64,000 bases of DNA from Monarcha castaneiventris obscurior. Taxonomy: Eukaryota; Chordata; Aves; Passeriformes; Monarchidae. The stretch spans positions 12,847,001 through 12,911,000 of the forward strand of contig JAMPIT010000884.1 in the NCBI GenBank assembly GCA_026261815.1, read 5' to 3'. The notes under the pieces are model-generated. The model searched no databases. It was not told the DNA's origin and was given only the letters and a program-made list of their open reading frames with translations. How positions within the stretch are numbered: the stretch's first letter is position 1; every line of letters starts with the position of its first letter. Both the position numbers and the translations under genes were made by a program. Below, piece after piece: positions 1 to 10,078 of this stretch.

Positions 1-37
1 ACTCGATGTTCCACCCACTTGATCACTTTCATTCTGG

Positions 38-443
38 TCAAGCAGCCCTCAGTTCAACCAATTGGGCTGAGCCAACCTCATGACCTTCCAGAACCTGCCA
101 CTCAGATCCATCCCTCCAAGTAACAATGGCCTTCCCGGTTCTGCCTGAACCATCAGTAAGGACAGTGGGTCCATGCACAGGCTCCTGACTGTGGTTGGGT
201 CTCAGAGAAATCTCTGTGAGTTTCGCCACTTGCAGCATCTTGTGGCTAGGCAGATGATACGCAATCTGCCCTGAAAAACTCTCTAAAGCACTTTGCAGCG
301 AAATGCTGTTCGCAAAGCTCCAGTCAAAGTCCTCCCGCTGTACTGGCAGTACAATCTGTGCGGGGTCTGCACCCATCAATTGCAAACACCATTGCCGGCA
401 TTTGACTATCAAGCGAGTGATCAGCTCAAACAATGCAGTTGCC
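38..443 (-). pseudogene. pol: Element A pol fragment: RT connection and start of RNase H
   Basis: This is the downstream half of element A's pol gene, read right to left. It holds the end of the RT connection domain and the start of RNase H, with the motif VLTDGSG near 170-190 where the first catalytic Asp belongs. Upstream RT is at 6942-7729: the gene is cut by provirus B, and the 6-bp GTTGCC occurs on both sides of B. The open frame runs past 443 into the B LTR only by chance. The rest of RNase H, integrase and any env should lie left of base 1. Assignment to a class II (beta-like) retrovirus rests on the RT motif style and on the dUTPase-like domain further upstream. Confidence 0.8.
438..443. 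repeat. Target-site duplication of provirus B (GTTGCC)
   Basis: GTTGCC directly precedes the left LTR of B at 444 and recurs at 6936-6941 directly after the right LTR. Six bases is the duplication size of alpha- and beta-type integrases. It fixes both ends of B and shows that B entered the pol gene of A. Confidence 0.93.
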
Positions 444-800
444 TGTGGGGAAAAGGAGACCCCTGGACTACCGACCAATGTGATTGCGCAGGAATCCATT
501 TATTGTTTACATTTCTCCATTCTTATACATTTCTCTAAGTGTCATTCACACGATCACACATGACCCGATTGGACTGCTCGCATTGCCCACACACTCTGCA
601 TGTAGCCTCAGGAAACGTGATTGGTTCTAGTCCAGGTTGGTACAGTCCTTCTTTCTCTGCTTTCTTGCTGCTTTGTTGTTCTTTTCTTCCAACATCCACT
701 TTCTTAATTTAGCAGTTCTTGCATTCCTCAGGCTCTGATAAGGATGGTTACAGAACTTAGCTGGGGCACAGCTAACAGTTTTCCCATGCTTAGCAACATT
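444..800 (-). repeat. 3' LTR of provirus B
   Basis: Nearly the same sequence occurs at 6581-6935. The LTR runs TG...CA on both strands (plus strand starts TGTGGGG, ends TTAGCAACA). On the minus strand a TATAAG box is followed closely by AATAAA, so promoter and polyadenylation signal lie near each other. The purine tract at 801-812 abuts its inner end, which fixes the orientation. Confidence 0.92.
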
Positions 801-987
801 TCCCCCTTTTCTTCTTATTTGCACCAGCTAAGTTCCTTTTACTATGCTTTCCATTAAGTGGATCGCTGTTGTCATTATACATAGAATAACACTCAATGCA
901 TATGTGGAATAACAGAAATAACACAGTAACAGCTAACAGTAATTGCAATATTCCCTTCACCATTCTTACACCTGGACCCATGTGCAA
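790..987 (-). pseudogene. Possible env transmembrane tail remnant of B
   Basis: A short frame with a clear hydrophobic run (LLLAVTVLFLLFHICIE) followed by a polar, lysine-rich tail, just upstream of the purine tract. This is where the membrane anchor and cytoplasmic tail of a retroviral Env would end. No surface subunit or fusion peptide is visible upstream, so most of env is deleted or unrecognisable. The call rests on position and hydrophobicity only; the frame could be chance. Confidence 0.35.
801..812 (-). promoter_or_regulatory. Polypurine tract of provirus B
   Basis: Minus strand AAAAGGGGGAAA, one base before the TG of the 3' LTR. This is the usual plus-strand DNA priming site and confirms that 444-800 is the 3' LTR. 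Confidence 0.85.
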
Positions 988-1240
988 GTAGTAGTTTCAT
1001 TGTGCAACATATCTAATATCTTATCCTAGTTTATCATGTATACCTAAAGTCCCAATTTATAAGCATATCTTATCTAATCTAATATCTTATCTTATCTAGT
1101 ACATCTGATATCTTATCCAGTATATCTTACATTTTATCTAATATCTTATCTTGTCTTATATCTTATCCAGTACATATAAACAACAGCAATATCAAAAGAA
1201 ACAACAAAAAAGGAAAAAACAACACAATATCTATTCATCA
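988..1240. repeat. TATCT-rich low-complexity stretch within B
   Basis: Between the env remnant and the integrase end lies an array of degenerate TATCT/ATCTTATC units, roughly 1008-1170. It looks like a local simple-repeat expansion; I see no coding signal in it. Confidence 0.6.
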
Positions 1241-1554
1241 GTAGTATCAGAGATTGAAGTATCTTTCTTAAGCCAGAGACAAGTTTACTTTGCTGGTACC
1301 TCTTGGGGTCTTTTATCTGTAATGACACAAGCATAACTCTTTTTTCCCATTAGCAACTCCACAGGTCCCTCCTATGACCCTGACACAGGATTCTTAAAAC
1401 GAATTTTTGGTCAGTGCTGTGACAATTCAGAGTCTTACTGCAAGCCTGAGTAATGGTTTGATGCTGGTGGATTTTTGCAAGCACCTGTTAATCGTAGATG
1501 GTTCATAGCATAAACTGCTTTCAGTACTCTGTCCTGCGGGCTCAGCCCATCTTT

Positions 1555-1585
<31 letters not shown>

Positions 1586-2203
1586 GTTTTGTTGTTGGTT
1601 GGTTGGTTGGTTGTTTATCAAGCAGCCCTTTTAATACCTGATGTGTCTTTTCAATTATGGCCTGTCCGGTGGAATTACTTGGAATGCCTGTGCTATGCCA
1701 CACTCACAAAAGAGCCAGAAACTCTTGGGTTCGCTGGGCTGTATAACCTGACCCATTATCTGTTTTTATCTCCTGAGGCACGCCCATTATGGCAAAGCAG
1801 CCTCGCCAATGTCGGATAACAAAACGAGACCCTTCACTCGTCATAGGAGTGGCCCAAACCATGGCCAAAAAGGTGTCTATGGTCACATGAAGGCGTTTGA
1901 AGCGACTAAAAGGGGCATAAATAGTCACATCAATCTGCCATAATTGCAGAGGTCCTAGGCCACGAGGATTGACCCTGGGACCCAACCCGCCAACTGTACC
2001 CTGACATTGTGGGCAAGTTGAAACAATTCCCTGTGCATTTTGCAATGATATTTTAAACTGCTTGTGCAGAACTTTTGCGCTTTGATGAAAAATTCGTGAG
2101 CCCTTCTGGCTCGACTGAATTTATCAATATTGGGGGAAGCAGAGGCCCACAGTGGTGCTACTAACTGGTCAGCCCTCTCGTTCCCCAGGGCTGTACATTC
2201 CAT
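1240..2203 (-). pseudogene. pol: Provirus B integrase
   Basis: Integrase inserts viral DNA into host DNA. Read from 2203 leftwards: a zinc-binding N-terminal region ending CPQC, then a catalytic core with Asp in WQIDVTIY, Asp in IKTDNGSGY, and a conserved STGQAIIEKTH stretch (near 1630-1680) carrying the catalytic Glu, then a C-terminal part matching the ...YACV-T... pattern near 1300-1340. The frame is broken several times. A poly-T tract with GTTG repeats (1556-1618) has expanded just after the core. The set of motifs matches integrases of elements C and F. Function is lost. Confidence 0.82.
1556..1618. repeat. Poly-pyrimidine/(GGTT)n simple repeat in B integrase
   Basis: A C run, then about 25 T, then TTG and GGTT units. 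It lies in the integrase coding region of B and on the minus strand encodes Gln/Asn/Lys-rich sequence. It is a replication-slippage expansion. Confidence 0.85.
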
Positions 2204-2882
2204 TAATCCCGAATGACTCCTTCAGCAATGACCGTTCTATGCGCTCAACAACACCTACTACATAAAGAGAATCAGAAACCATGTTAACAGGGTCATCTGG
2301 CCATCTCTTAAATACTTAGATTACTGCACATAACTCGAGGACTTGCAAAGAGTCTCTTGGCCCTCAAGGATTTCACTGAGCCATTTGCTTTTATCTTGCC
2401 AAGTTAGTCCTGCTTTAGAAGTCTTTTGACTGGAATCAGTGAAAACCTGAGGCCTTTTACAGGTTGTTTTAATAGCTAAGGTAACCCTTTGACTTGTTGA
2501 TATAAGGAAAAGAATTGATGAAGAGGAAAATGAATACTAATGAGACCTGGAAAATTCAACAATGCCCATTGTAAGATGTCTGAGTTCTGCAATGACTATT
2601 GCAAATAATTTTTAGTTAATGGGAGAAGAATATTCTGGGGTTCCATATTCTGGGGTTCCATCCAGTGTTCACTTTTGTGCCTTGATTACAGTTTTTGCTA
2701 TAGCCTCCATTCATGCAGTTACAGATTTTCCTAAGCTGAATGGCAATAATACCCACTCTAAGATCTTTAGTGGCTGCTTAGTTTAGCCATCCCACTTCAT
2801 CAGTATAAATATCACATGTTTTTCTTTAGCCAACCCAGCCATGGAAAATGGCAAAGTAGGAGACCAATGATCTACAAAGGAA

Positions 2883-3470
2883 TTACCTAATTTTGTAGCA
2901 ATTTGAGTAAGGGCCTTCTGTTGTTTTTTCAGACAGCTTGTACAGCAATTTGGCCTGATTCTCCCTTTGCAACAATGGCATTAGGGACTCAAGATCTTCA
3001 TTAGTTATGCCACAGGTACCACGAATCCACTGTATGTCCCCAATTAATTCTTGAGCATCTCTTAAAGTCTGAATTTCTGTGCAAATTGTTGATTTCTGAG
3101 ACCGAATTTGGGCTTTGGTGATAAGCATCCCCAGATATTTCCATGGGGCTTGCTGTCAGACTTTTCTAGGAGCAATTTGAAGGCCTGCCTCTGGCATTTA
3201 CTGCTGTAAGGCAGGTAGCAGGTTTGCAACATCTGTATGTTGCCCTGTTATCTGAATATCATCCATGTAATGATAGATAGGACACTGTAGGTACCCTTTT
3301 TGGTTTTTTGCTTTGGTTTGTTTGTTTGGTTTTTCTGATGGAGCTAGCACCCAAGCAACACACAGCTGGCACATCATAGGAGACTTACGCATCCCTTGTG
3401 GCAACACAACCTATTGATACCTGTTTGCTGGCTCTGCCTTGTTTTCTCAGAGGCAAACTGATGTTTATCC
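2883..3470 (-). pseudogene. pol: Provirus B reverse transcriptase
   Basis: Two adjoining pieces of RT. The right piece (3198-3430) has the LPQGM template-grip motif and the YHYMDD active-site motif of class II RTs; between them a TTTG-rich simple-repeat insertion adds a Lys/Gln-rich loop absent from the other copies. The left piece (2883-3128) is the thumb/connection with RDAQELIGDIQWIRG. The N-terminal third with the first catalytic Asp is not recognisable upstream of about 3470. The region 2204-2882 should be the RNase H and linker but is too decayed to define. The enzyme would copy viral RNA into DNA; this copy is dead. Confidence 0.82.
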
Positions 3471-3479
3471 AGACAAGCA

Positions 3480-4870
3480 GGTAACCACTCTAGACTCGCT
3501 GACAACAAACATTTGTGTACCTTCTCTTCTAGGTTAGTAAATTTAGCTAGGTGTTGCTATTACACACTCAACTATGGATTTTTACATAAAACCCTTTGGA
3601 AATTGGTTCCACACACACAAACCTTCAGACCGGCATCGCTCCGCCAGGGATCAAACTGATGCTCTACCTGCAAAAACCCCTAGTGTAAATATTGCACTAT
3701 CCAAATGCTCTTGGGGAGCCACTCCTCATTTTTCTTCAGTGATAACCTGTGCAGCTGTCACTGTGAACATAAAGGCAACATAATAGTAAGCGAACACATA
3801 CCATAAGACAGCGAAGTCACACCAAGCAAGAACAAACAGGATAATACATACAATCCACAGCACACGACCAAAGGACAGCAACTTAAAACAATACACTTTC
3901 AATTGCCTAAACACTGACTTATTACCCAGTCTGCTGTAGCTGGTGACTCCACTTCACGAGGACCTGGAAAAACCTTCCCGGGCAAGGCCTCCAAATGTAC
4001 CTCGAAAGGGGTCCAGCTTTCATACATCCAAATTAGCAAGTCAAGGTGACTTAATTACAGTTTTAGTGCAGAAACACCTGGGTCTGTTGGCATGTTGCCC
4101 AACCAGGTACGGCCAGGGCTTGGTCAGAGCCAAGGCCTTAGCTGGAAGGGTTCCCTAACATATCTTACAAACAAGCCTTTATTAATAACAGCTGTGAGAG
4201 TTTCCTAAAAGGATCCATGTCTTGCAAATAGCTATACAACAGTATGTGAAAGTCTATAAAGCAGTCGGCTGTGTCATTTATCTTTAGCAAAGTTGTCAGT
4301 GGTACCACGAGAAGACTGCAAACAACCAAAGAAACGCATATGCATAACATAGAATAATATCTTCTGGATGATGCCCTTCATGGCATGCCTGTGAATTCAC
4401 AATATGACACTAAGAACATATTCAGAATCATTAATACAACAGAGACAACTGACTTAAGAAATTAAGGTTACATTTTCTTGCACACTTATGTGTATATGAC
4501 AATTAAGCAAAGCAAAAGTAAGAAAGAAAGTATTAAACACCTTACAATCAATCATATGCATAGTCTGGAATTGTTACTCGTCTTTTTCTGCTACCTATGA
4601 AAGATAAAACAGCAAAGATTGTCATGAATAACCATCACAATTGACCAATGCAGAACACTTATACCAATGGAATTTTCAATTAATTTGAGGTTTTAAAAAG
4701 CCACATTTCATGTACTTTTACACCTTAGTGTCTTATATTTTTGAACAGTTACTTGCCAATTAATCATAATTATTTCGATTGGTTCAATCTTATCCTTATA
4801 ATAAAAGAACTGTATCTTTTAATCTAAAGTTAACATCACTGAAACTGAACAAGAATTAGTCTGAACATAA
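3480..4870. other. Unassigned AT-rich stretch inside provirus B
   Basis: Where capsid, nucleocapsid, protease and the RT start would be expected, I find about 1.4 kb of AT-rich sequence without convincing retroviral motifs. It may be decayed gag-pro or another old insertion. A segment near 3600-3690 resembles, on the minus strand, parts of a tRNA gene (GGTAGAGCA then TTTGATCCC) but does not form a complete tRNA. Confidence 0.4.
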
Positions 4871-4971
4871 TTTAAACTTAACAGGAATTGAATGAACACA
4901 ACTTAAATCTAACATCAGTTAAATACAACAAGACTGAAATCAGAGTTGAGTGTTCCCTTTTTAGCTGATTC

Positions 4972-5280
4972 TCAAAATTGGCAGGATAGTTGACGCATGT
5001 TCCACGTTGTATTTTCTGTGGCTTGGTGTTGCTGCATCTCCTTGTTCTCTGGCTGTTTATTGTGTGTATCTGAGGGTGCAATAACAGAAGCGGCCACAGG
5101 CGGCGCTGCAGCCGGAGGACAAGTAACTCGTTGGTCACAAGATGGCGGAGACGGAAGTACATAACATTGTTTACTATGGCAACCAGGGCGCTGCCATTTT
5201 GTTGTACGGAAGAGCCCACAACTTTGCAACTGTATTACAAACTTTCGGAGCGAAGCTCTTAAGGCTGGATTTTGCAGCAT
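4972..5280 (-). pseudogene. gag: Possible Pro/Ala-rich gag segment of B
   Basis: A short frame with CPPAAAPPVAAS and a Gln-rich end, lying between the matrix remnant (5795-6474) and the unassigned stretch. Composition matches the Pro/Ala-rich linkers after matrix in elements D, F and G. A second frame at 5366-5641 may belong to the same linker. No motif decides it. Confidence 0.35.
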
Positions 5281-5794
5281 TCTGTTAAAAAATAGGCAAC
5301 CCAGGGGGACCGTACACCGCAGATAACGGGTTTTTGTTTAAAGCTGCTTTTGTTGCTCTGTATGCTCAAGCCCCAAACGGTTCGCTCCGCGGACTGCGAA
5401 AACTGTCCGAGACAAGCCCGCACCCCCCTTGCACGCCCCCAGATGCCTTATGTTTCTCCCTCGCTGTTTCTGCTGTGCTGCCAATTATATTCACTGTTCT
5501 GGGCAGCCTGAGATTTGTTACAGTTCGAATTTCGGCTCTCAGCCGGGCAAGGAGGCGGGCTCCCCCCTCCTCCTTTGCTCCGACTTTTGCAGCCTTTTTA
5601 GCCTCGGGGAGATGCGCCCTGCGATCCCCGATGCTACTCACAGTCTGGCTGTTTAGTACTTTAGTACACAGATTCGGTATTTGATATAGTATTAAGTTGT
5701 ATTTTCTTCAAAGCGACTTCACCTGTGCATACCTATCATTTGCATTTGAATTCCTCCTCCGATAAGCCGCGGTGGATCAGGCTGTGAGGGGGGG

Positions 5795-6474
5795 CTAGCG
5801 GTGGAACACACTCGCCTCCCTCCTCGCTGCTGTTAACCCTTCAGGGAACACTGCGGGACACTTCGCAGGTAGTGTTAGAGGCTGTAAAATGGGGTTCTCT
5901 GGCACGGTGTGAGGTGCCTCTCCCCCTGGCTCTGGGTGCACGGAGGGTAAGGACGATATTACGGGGTTCACCTCCTCAAAGAATTCCCGTGCGTACGCCG
6001 GGAAGGCAGCTTGGCTCTGGACACGCTGCCACTTCTGCCCAGCTGTTTTTTCCGCCTCCGTTTGCCTTATGCTGTTCTTATCACTTCCTAAAGCATAACT
6101 GAGCCTCTTAGTTTCTTTTCCTGCAGCACTTACAGTGTCCCAGAGAGCGATTACTAGCCTTTCCCACTCCAGAATGAATACTTTCGTGGGTGGCAAAAAT
6201 CCTCTCTCTCGACCCCAACTCAGCAGTCTTTACAAGACCTCCCGGGTCATACTTTAATATCTCTCACGAAGAGAATATGCTGAAGGACACCGAAGGCGGC
6301 CTGTTCTTCTTTAGACAGCCCCTTCCCCATCCTCCAGCCCCTGGCCTCACCTCTCTTAGGTGTTACCACTGCAGCGAAATCTTTTCCGGAGTTCTCTTCC
6401 CAGGAGCATTCTTCGGCCCCCAAACTCCAAGTGAGCCGTTTCCAGCTCTCCTCGCCTCGGTCCAGCCGCGGCAA
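5795..6474 (-). pseudogene. gag: Provirus B gag matrix region
   Basis: Matrix (MA) lines the virion membrane. Two abutting minus-strand frames show an alpha-helical MA-like pattern: LSKEEQAAFGVLQHIL in the first (6247-6474), then a second frame (5795-6196) starting MPPTKVFILEW with Trp/Leu-rich helix. They lie just inside the 5' LTR and primer site, as gag should. No ATG in an MGxxx context is preserved, and a frameshift separates the pieces. Confidence 0.65.
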
Positions 6475-6558
6475 GATCAGCCAGGGCCTCCCACCTTTTC
6501 TTCCTCAGACCCCCTTCATTATCTAAAGGGATTCGGTCTGTTTCATAAACGGACGTTT

Positions 6559-6577
6559 ATCACGTCGTCAGTCACCA
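6559..6577 (-). other. Primer-binding site of B, tRNA-Trp-like
   Basis: Minus strand TGGTGACTGACGACGTGAT, three bases inside the 5' LTR. It matches the 3' end of tRNA-Trp apart from a small substitution/indel in the middle, the same primer class as elements F, G and I. Confidence 0.75.
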
Positions 6578-6580
6578 ATA

Positions 6581-6935
6581 TGCGGGGAAAACGGGACCCC
6601 TGTACTACGAACCAATATGATTACGCAGGAATCCCTTTATTGTTTACATTTCTCCATTCTTATACATTTCTCTAAGTGTCATTCACACGATCACACATGA
6701 CCCGATTGGACTGCTCGCATTGCCCATACACTCTGCATGTAGCCTCAGGAAACGTGATTGGTTCTAGTCCAGGTTGGTACAGTCCTTCTTTCTCTGCTTT
6801 CTTGCTGCTTTGTTGTTCTTTTCTTCCAACGTCCACTTTCTTAATTTAGCAGTTCTTGCATTCCTCAGGCTCTGATAAGGATGGTTACAGAACTTAGCTG
6901 GGGCACAGCTAACAGTTTTCCCATGCTTAGCAACA
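6581..6935 (-). repeat. 5' LTR of provirus B
   Basis: Pairs with 444-800, differing at a modest number of positions. It is followed on the right by GTTGCC (6936-6941), and its inner end by the primer site. On the minus strand it would carry the promoter (TATAAG near 6660) and polyadenylation signal. Confidence 0.92.
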
Positions 6936-6941
6936 GTTGCC

Positions 6942-7729
6942 GTCTTCTGCGGCTGATGGGGCAAGAAGACCCATTCCAGGACGTGCAAAGGATCAGACCA
7001 TTTGTCACTCCATTGGCCAATGATACCTGTGGGATGCAAATCTGGTGTGGCAATGATAACAGTGACATCAACGGAGGGATCAATGCGATAAACCTGTCGA
7101 GCAGAAACAGCTCGCTGCACCTCCTCCAGCACCTGACGTGCCTCTGGGGTCAATGTGCGAGGTGACTTCAATTCAGGGTCTCCCTTCAACAAATCAAATA
7201 AAGGAGACAACTGCGCCGTGGTCAGTCCCAAATACGGACGTAACCAAGCAATGACACCCACCAATTTCTGGGCATCATTCAGCGTCTTCACTGATTGCAC
7301 AAATTGCACCTCTTGGTGTTGAACTGTACGTTCCAAAACTTTGACCCCCAAATATTTCCAAGGAGGTTGTTGCTGAACTTTTTCTGGAGCCACCTGCAGC
7401 CCATGCGAATGCAGAGCATCGAGCAACTGAGGCTGGATCCTCAGCAGCTCATCCTGGGTGGACGCAGCCACCAATATGTCATCCATATAGTGATAAAACT
7501 GAGCACCAGGAAACTGCCTGCGAACTCCAGACAAGGCTCTGGCCACATACATCTGGCATATGGCCGGCGAATTCCGCATTCCCTGGGGAAGCGTCCTCCA
7601 TTGATATCTCTGTGCAGGACCAGCGTTGTTAATTGCTGGCACCGTGAAAACAAAATATGAGGCGTAAGACACTGCGCCTTTCACCGCAGTGGCCCCTAGT
7701 AAAAATCCGTCCCGATGCGCACCCCCCAT
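6942..7729 (-). pseudogene. pol: Element A reverse transcriptase
   Basis: A long open stretch of RT. From the right: the protease tail (GATAVKG), then directly ...RYQWRTLPQGMRNSP, YHYMDDILVAA (active site), APEKVQQQPPWKYLG, and the thumb/connection up to LPHQPQKTA at the B boundary. The roughly 100 residues that should carry fingers and the first catalytic Asp are absent between protease and RYQW: an in-frame deletion. The frame then runs into the LTR of B and stops there. The RT is therefore catalytically incomplete even before the B insertion. Confidence 0.88.
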
Positions 7730-7739
7730 GCAGCCAGAA

Positions 7740-8464
7740 CATCCCTCCCCCAGAGGTTTGTAACAGTCTCAGTAACGTAAGGCCTAATCACGGCCGTCTG
7801 TCCCTCTGAGTTCATTATCACCACAGGCTTCTGGCTCACGTAGCAGCGCTTCGTCCCGCAGCACTGTCGAGAAGCCCTTGGAGAGATATCTCTGGCAGCG
7901 TATCATCAGGGATGGACAGGGTGCACTGCATCTCAGGACGTTTTCTGGCCATGACAGCAGTCCAATGAACCTGAGGGCCCAGTGGAACCAAAGCAGCCAT
8001 CGTCTCGTGACCTCGATTCTGTCCTGGGAGCAGAGGACTTAAAAGGAACAAGTTGAGCAATGCGAGTCTTTACAGGAATCGTAACCAGGGGGTGGGGGGG
8101 TGGGTGTGAAAACCATGGCATAAATGCGTGCCTTATAATCTGCATCAATGAGTCTCTGATGCACAATGATAGCCTGAACGGTGGCACCAGACCTGCCCAG
8201 GAGGAAAACATTCAGGCCACCGCCCAAGGGACCAAAAGCATCCAGGGGGACCTTGTGCACTCTGCAAGAGTCCAAGACGACCATTTCTGCTGTGCAGACA
8301 AGGCCGACCAGTAACAGAAACTGCAGCTTTACAATGCCTGGCAATATGATTTGGCAACCCACACCGAAAGCAGAAACACAAGAAAGCCGTGCCTTTCTGC
8401 ACCTGCCTGCCTGGTTTCCTGCTAGCCTGCCCCCACTGCCTGCTCTGCAGCACAGTAGGACCAC
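7740..8464 (-). pseudogene. pro: Element A dUTPase-like domain and protease
   Basis: The dUTPase-like part (8039-8464) has VHKVPLDAFGPL, FLLGRSGATVQ and IDADY, the same layout as in element G. The aspartic protease follows in a shifted frame: the active-site triad reads LLDSAAG (near 7880) instead of the usual Asp-Thr/Ser-Gly-Ala, and the [12 protein letters not shown] motif follows near 7735-7760. In betaretroviruses dUTPase is fused to protease in the pro frame. Substituted active site and frame breaks make this non-functional. Confidence 0.75.
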
Positions 8465-8627
8465 TAGGCAGTGCCTCAGTTTTGGCTTTCACATCACCCC
8501 AGAACCTCGCCTTTTCACGAGGGCGAACCGTCGCTTTACACTGGGGAATATTGCAAAGGCTGCTAGAAGCAGGCTTGCTATCAGGATTAGCAGCCTTAGC
8601 GGTTTTTGCACGTTTCGAACGTCTCAC
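8145..8627 (-). pseudogene. gag: Element A nucleocapsid (zinc knuckle)
   Basis: The frame contains one CX2CX4HX4C zinc knuckle (CFRCGLPNHIARHC) preceded by a basic stretch, the RNA-packaging part of Gag. It lies directly downstream of the matrix/Pro-rich frame; no capsid or major homology region lies between, so capsid has been deleted. Beyond the knuckle the frame overlaps the dUTPase-like frame, as in gag-pro overlaps. Confidence 0.78.
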
Positions 8628-9643
8628 GGACGAAACCGATGAGACTGAGCTGGCGTTATCGGAGAGATCACAATACGAATCCCCCGCAGCCCCCGCCCCT
8701 GCGGCCGCAGCCGCAGCACGGACCGGGGCTTGGCGGCGCTTCCCCCGCTCCCGTGCTCCGCGGCGCTGTCCCGCTGTGCAACCAAAGCCACCGCAGGCTC
8801 CGGGCGCGCCCGCGCGATCCGCTCAGACCGGGGGGGGGACGAAACTGCGCCCAGCAGGGTCCCGCCGGCAGCGCAAACACCGCGCGCCGGCTGCGCGGGC
8901 CTGGGGGGAAGGGCGGCCCCCCCACTGCCCGGAGCCGGACTCGCCGGCCCGGCGGAGCCGTCCGCCCGCACGGCTTCAGAGCCCCCGGGCCAGCACCCGG
9001 CATCGGAGCCCGCGTCCCCAGCAGCCTTGGGCCGTGCCCCCCCCGAGCCACTCAGCGCAGGGAAGGCGCGGAGAGGGGGGCGCCTCTCGCTGCCCTGCCT
9101 CTCCCGCTGCGCGGGGTGGGGCGAAGCCCTCAGCGCCTTTCCAGAACGGCGCCGGGGCGGGGAGACCGACCACGCCATCCCCCCCGAGCGGCGCCGGGGG
9201 GCCGAAACGCACTGCACCCCCCGCCCGGAGCCGTGCCGGGGTGGGCGGGGGGGCTCAGACGCTGTTTGCCTGCCCTGTTCTCTGTCCCGCTCTAACTCGG
9301 GTGGCTCGGAGAAATCTCCGAGCGTCCTGACAGGGGTAATACCGCCTGAAGAACTCTTCTGGGCTTGAACCGCAGCATTCACCCGTCTCCAGGACAGTAA
9401 TAACTTAACCACATCTCTGTCATCAGCCTCTGCGAAAACGGAAAAAAAGGCTCTCCCAACTGACAGCCATTTGGATTTGTCAAGAATATAACAGCCTTCT
9501 GGAAAGAACCAATTATCCTTGGCCCAAAAATATAAATTTTGTAAGTCTACCTTGCGAATAGCCATGTTCTCGCCTTCTAAACACATATCGAGAACCACTA
9601 ATGCCTTAGAGTCATAAAAGGATCTCTCCCTAGAGACGCCCAT
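8624..9643 (-). pseudogene. gag: Element A gag: matrix and Pro/Arg-rich region
   Basis: Starts at 9643 with MGVSRERSFYDS, a Gly-2 N-myristoylation context, 48 bases inside the primer site. Residues 1-100 form the matrix-like part (WAKDNWFFPEG, DDRDVVKLLLSW). The rest is an extreme GC- and CpG-rich linker with repeated PPRRRSG units, open for about 340 codons before the frame ends near 8624. Capsid is absent. The 313-residue frame on the opposite strand (8389-9330) is its antisense shadow. Confidence 0.78.
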
Positions 9644-9690
9644 ATTTTCTATAAATTTCTTTACCTGCTATTTTTACCTATACCTGCATT

Positions 9691-9708
9691 TCCCCGTACG
9701 GGCCACCA
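9691..9708 (-). other. Primer-binding site of A, tRNA-Ile (AAU)
   Basis: Minus strand TGGTGGCCCGTACGGGGA is complementary over 18 bases to the 3' end of vertebrate tRNA-Ile(AAU) as I know it, two bases from the LTR end. An isoleucine primer is uncommon among retroviruses. Confidence 0.8.
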
Positions 9709-9710
9709 GA

Positions 9711-10078
9711 TGTCGCAGTGTCGGGACACGAACACGCAGATTCAAACAGCAGGTTAGGCAGCAGGTCCACCACCGAGCAGAGCAAAAGGGCCACGGAGCA
9801 GCGCCAAAAAAGGGCCTGCCCACCTTTATTATCACACTTTTATACCTCTTCTAAAACAATCATACATTGGTGGATGAGGTTAACACCTCTAGCATTTTAC
9901 AGGATAGGAACACAGTCTATCACCTTTCTCTGCCTTGGAGAAAGGAATGAACAACTATCTAAAAGTTCAGTAAACATTCTTAGCCGGTTAGAAAAACAAG
10001 AGCTATGTTTATAGAAAGAGCATGAGAACTTCTACTACAAAAGTAAAAACATGGAGCACTGTGAAAACCAGGGCGACA
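9711..10078 (-). repeat. 5' LTR of element A
   Basis: Ends form a perfect 6-bp inverted repeat, TGTCGC at 9711 and GCGACA at 10073-10078. On the minus strand GGTATAAAAG (9837-9846) is followed within a few bases by AATAAA, the compact promoter/polyA layout also seen in B. No second copy is in the window; the 3' LTR should lie to the left. Confidence 0.85.

Larger units (their letters stand above)
444..6935 (-). mobile_element. Provirus B, class II ERV nested in element A
   Basis: A full-length but decayed provirus on the minus strand, bounded by two similar LTRs and a GTTGCC duplication. Order on the minus strand: 5' LTR, tRNA-Trp-like primer site, gag matrix, an unassigned stretch, RT with YMDD, integrase, a small membrane remnant, purine tract, 3' LTR. 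The matrix and integrase resemble those of the other class II elements here. No long frame survives: stops, frameshifts and simple-repeat expansions break gag and pol, and env is missing apart from a possible tail. B is the youngest layer of the left nest by position. Confidence 0.9.
6942..10078 (-). mobile_element. Element A, class II ERV (5' LTR to mid-pol)
   Basis: Minus-strand provirus whose 5' end is at 10078 and whose pol continues at 1-443 beyond provirus B. Order: LTR, tRNA-Ile primer site, gag matrix and Pro-rich region, nucleocapsid, dUTPase-like/protease, RT. Capsid and the N-terminal part of RT are missing, so A was replication-defective in itself. Its right end lies a few bases inside the end of C's 3' LTR, so A is most simply an insertion into C. 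The 3' half of A is outside the window. Confidence 0.88.

Noticed and set aside
1556..1618. Poly-T as the tail of a retroposed gene or LINE
   Set aside because: It lies in the middle of integrase coding sequence with GGTT units and no element attached; slippage expansion is simpler.
3600..3690. A tRNA gene or tRNA-derived SINE in B
   Set aside because: Only fragments of D-arm and B-box similarity; the anticodon arm is missing.
5334..5684. 116-residue plus-strand frame as a host gene
   Set aside because: Lies within the gag side of provirus B, no domain, overlaps equally long frames in other phases.
6190..6675. 161-residue plus-strand frame across the B leader and LTR
   Set aside because: It runs antisense to the gag matrix of B and into the LTR; no domain.
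8650..9300. CpG island with a host promoter
   Set aside because: The CpG-rich block lies entirely inside the gag of element A, with no host exon or transcript signal nearby.
8389..9330. 313-residue plus-strand frame in CpG-rich DNA, and the overlapping 229- and 212-residue frames
   Set aside because: They are antisense shadows of the A gag linker; GC-rich DNA rarely contains stops. Composition is Arg/Pro/Ala without domains.
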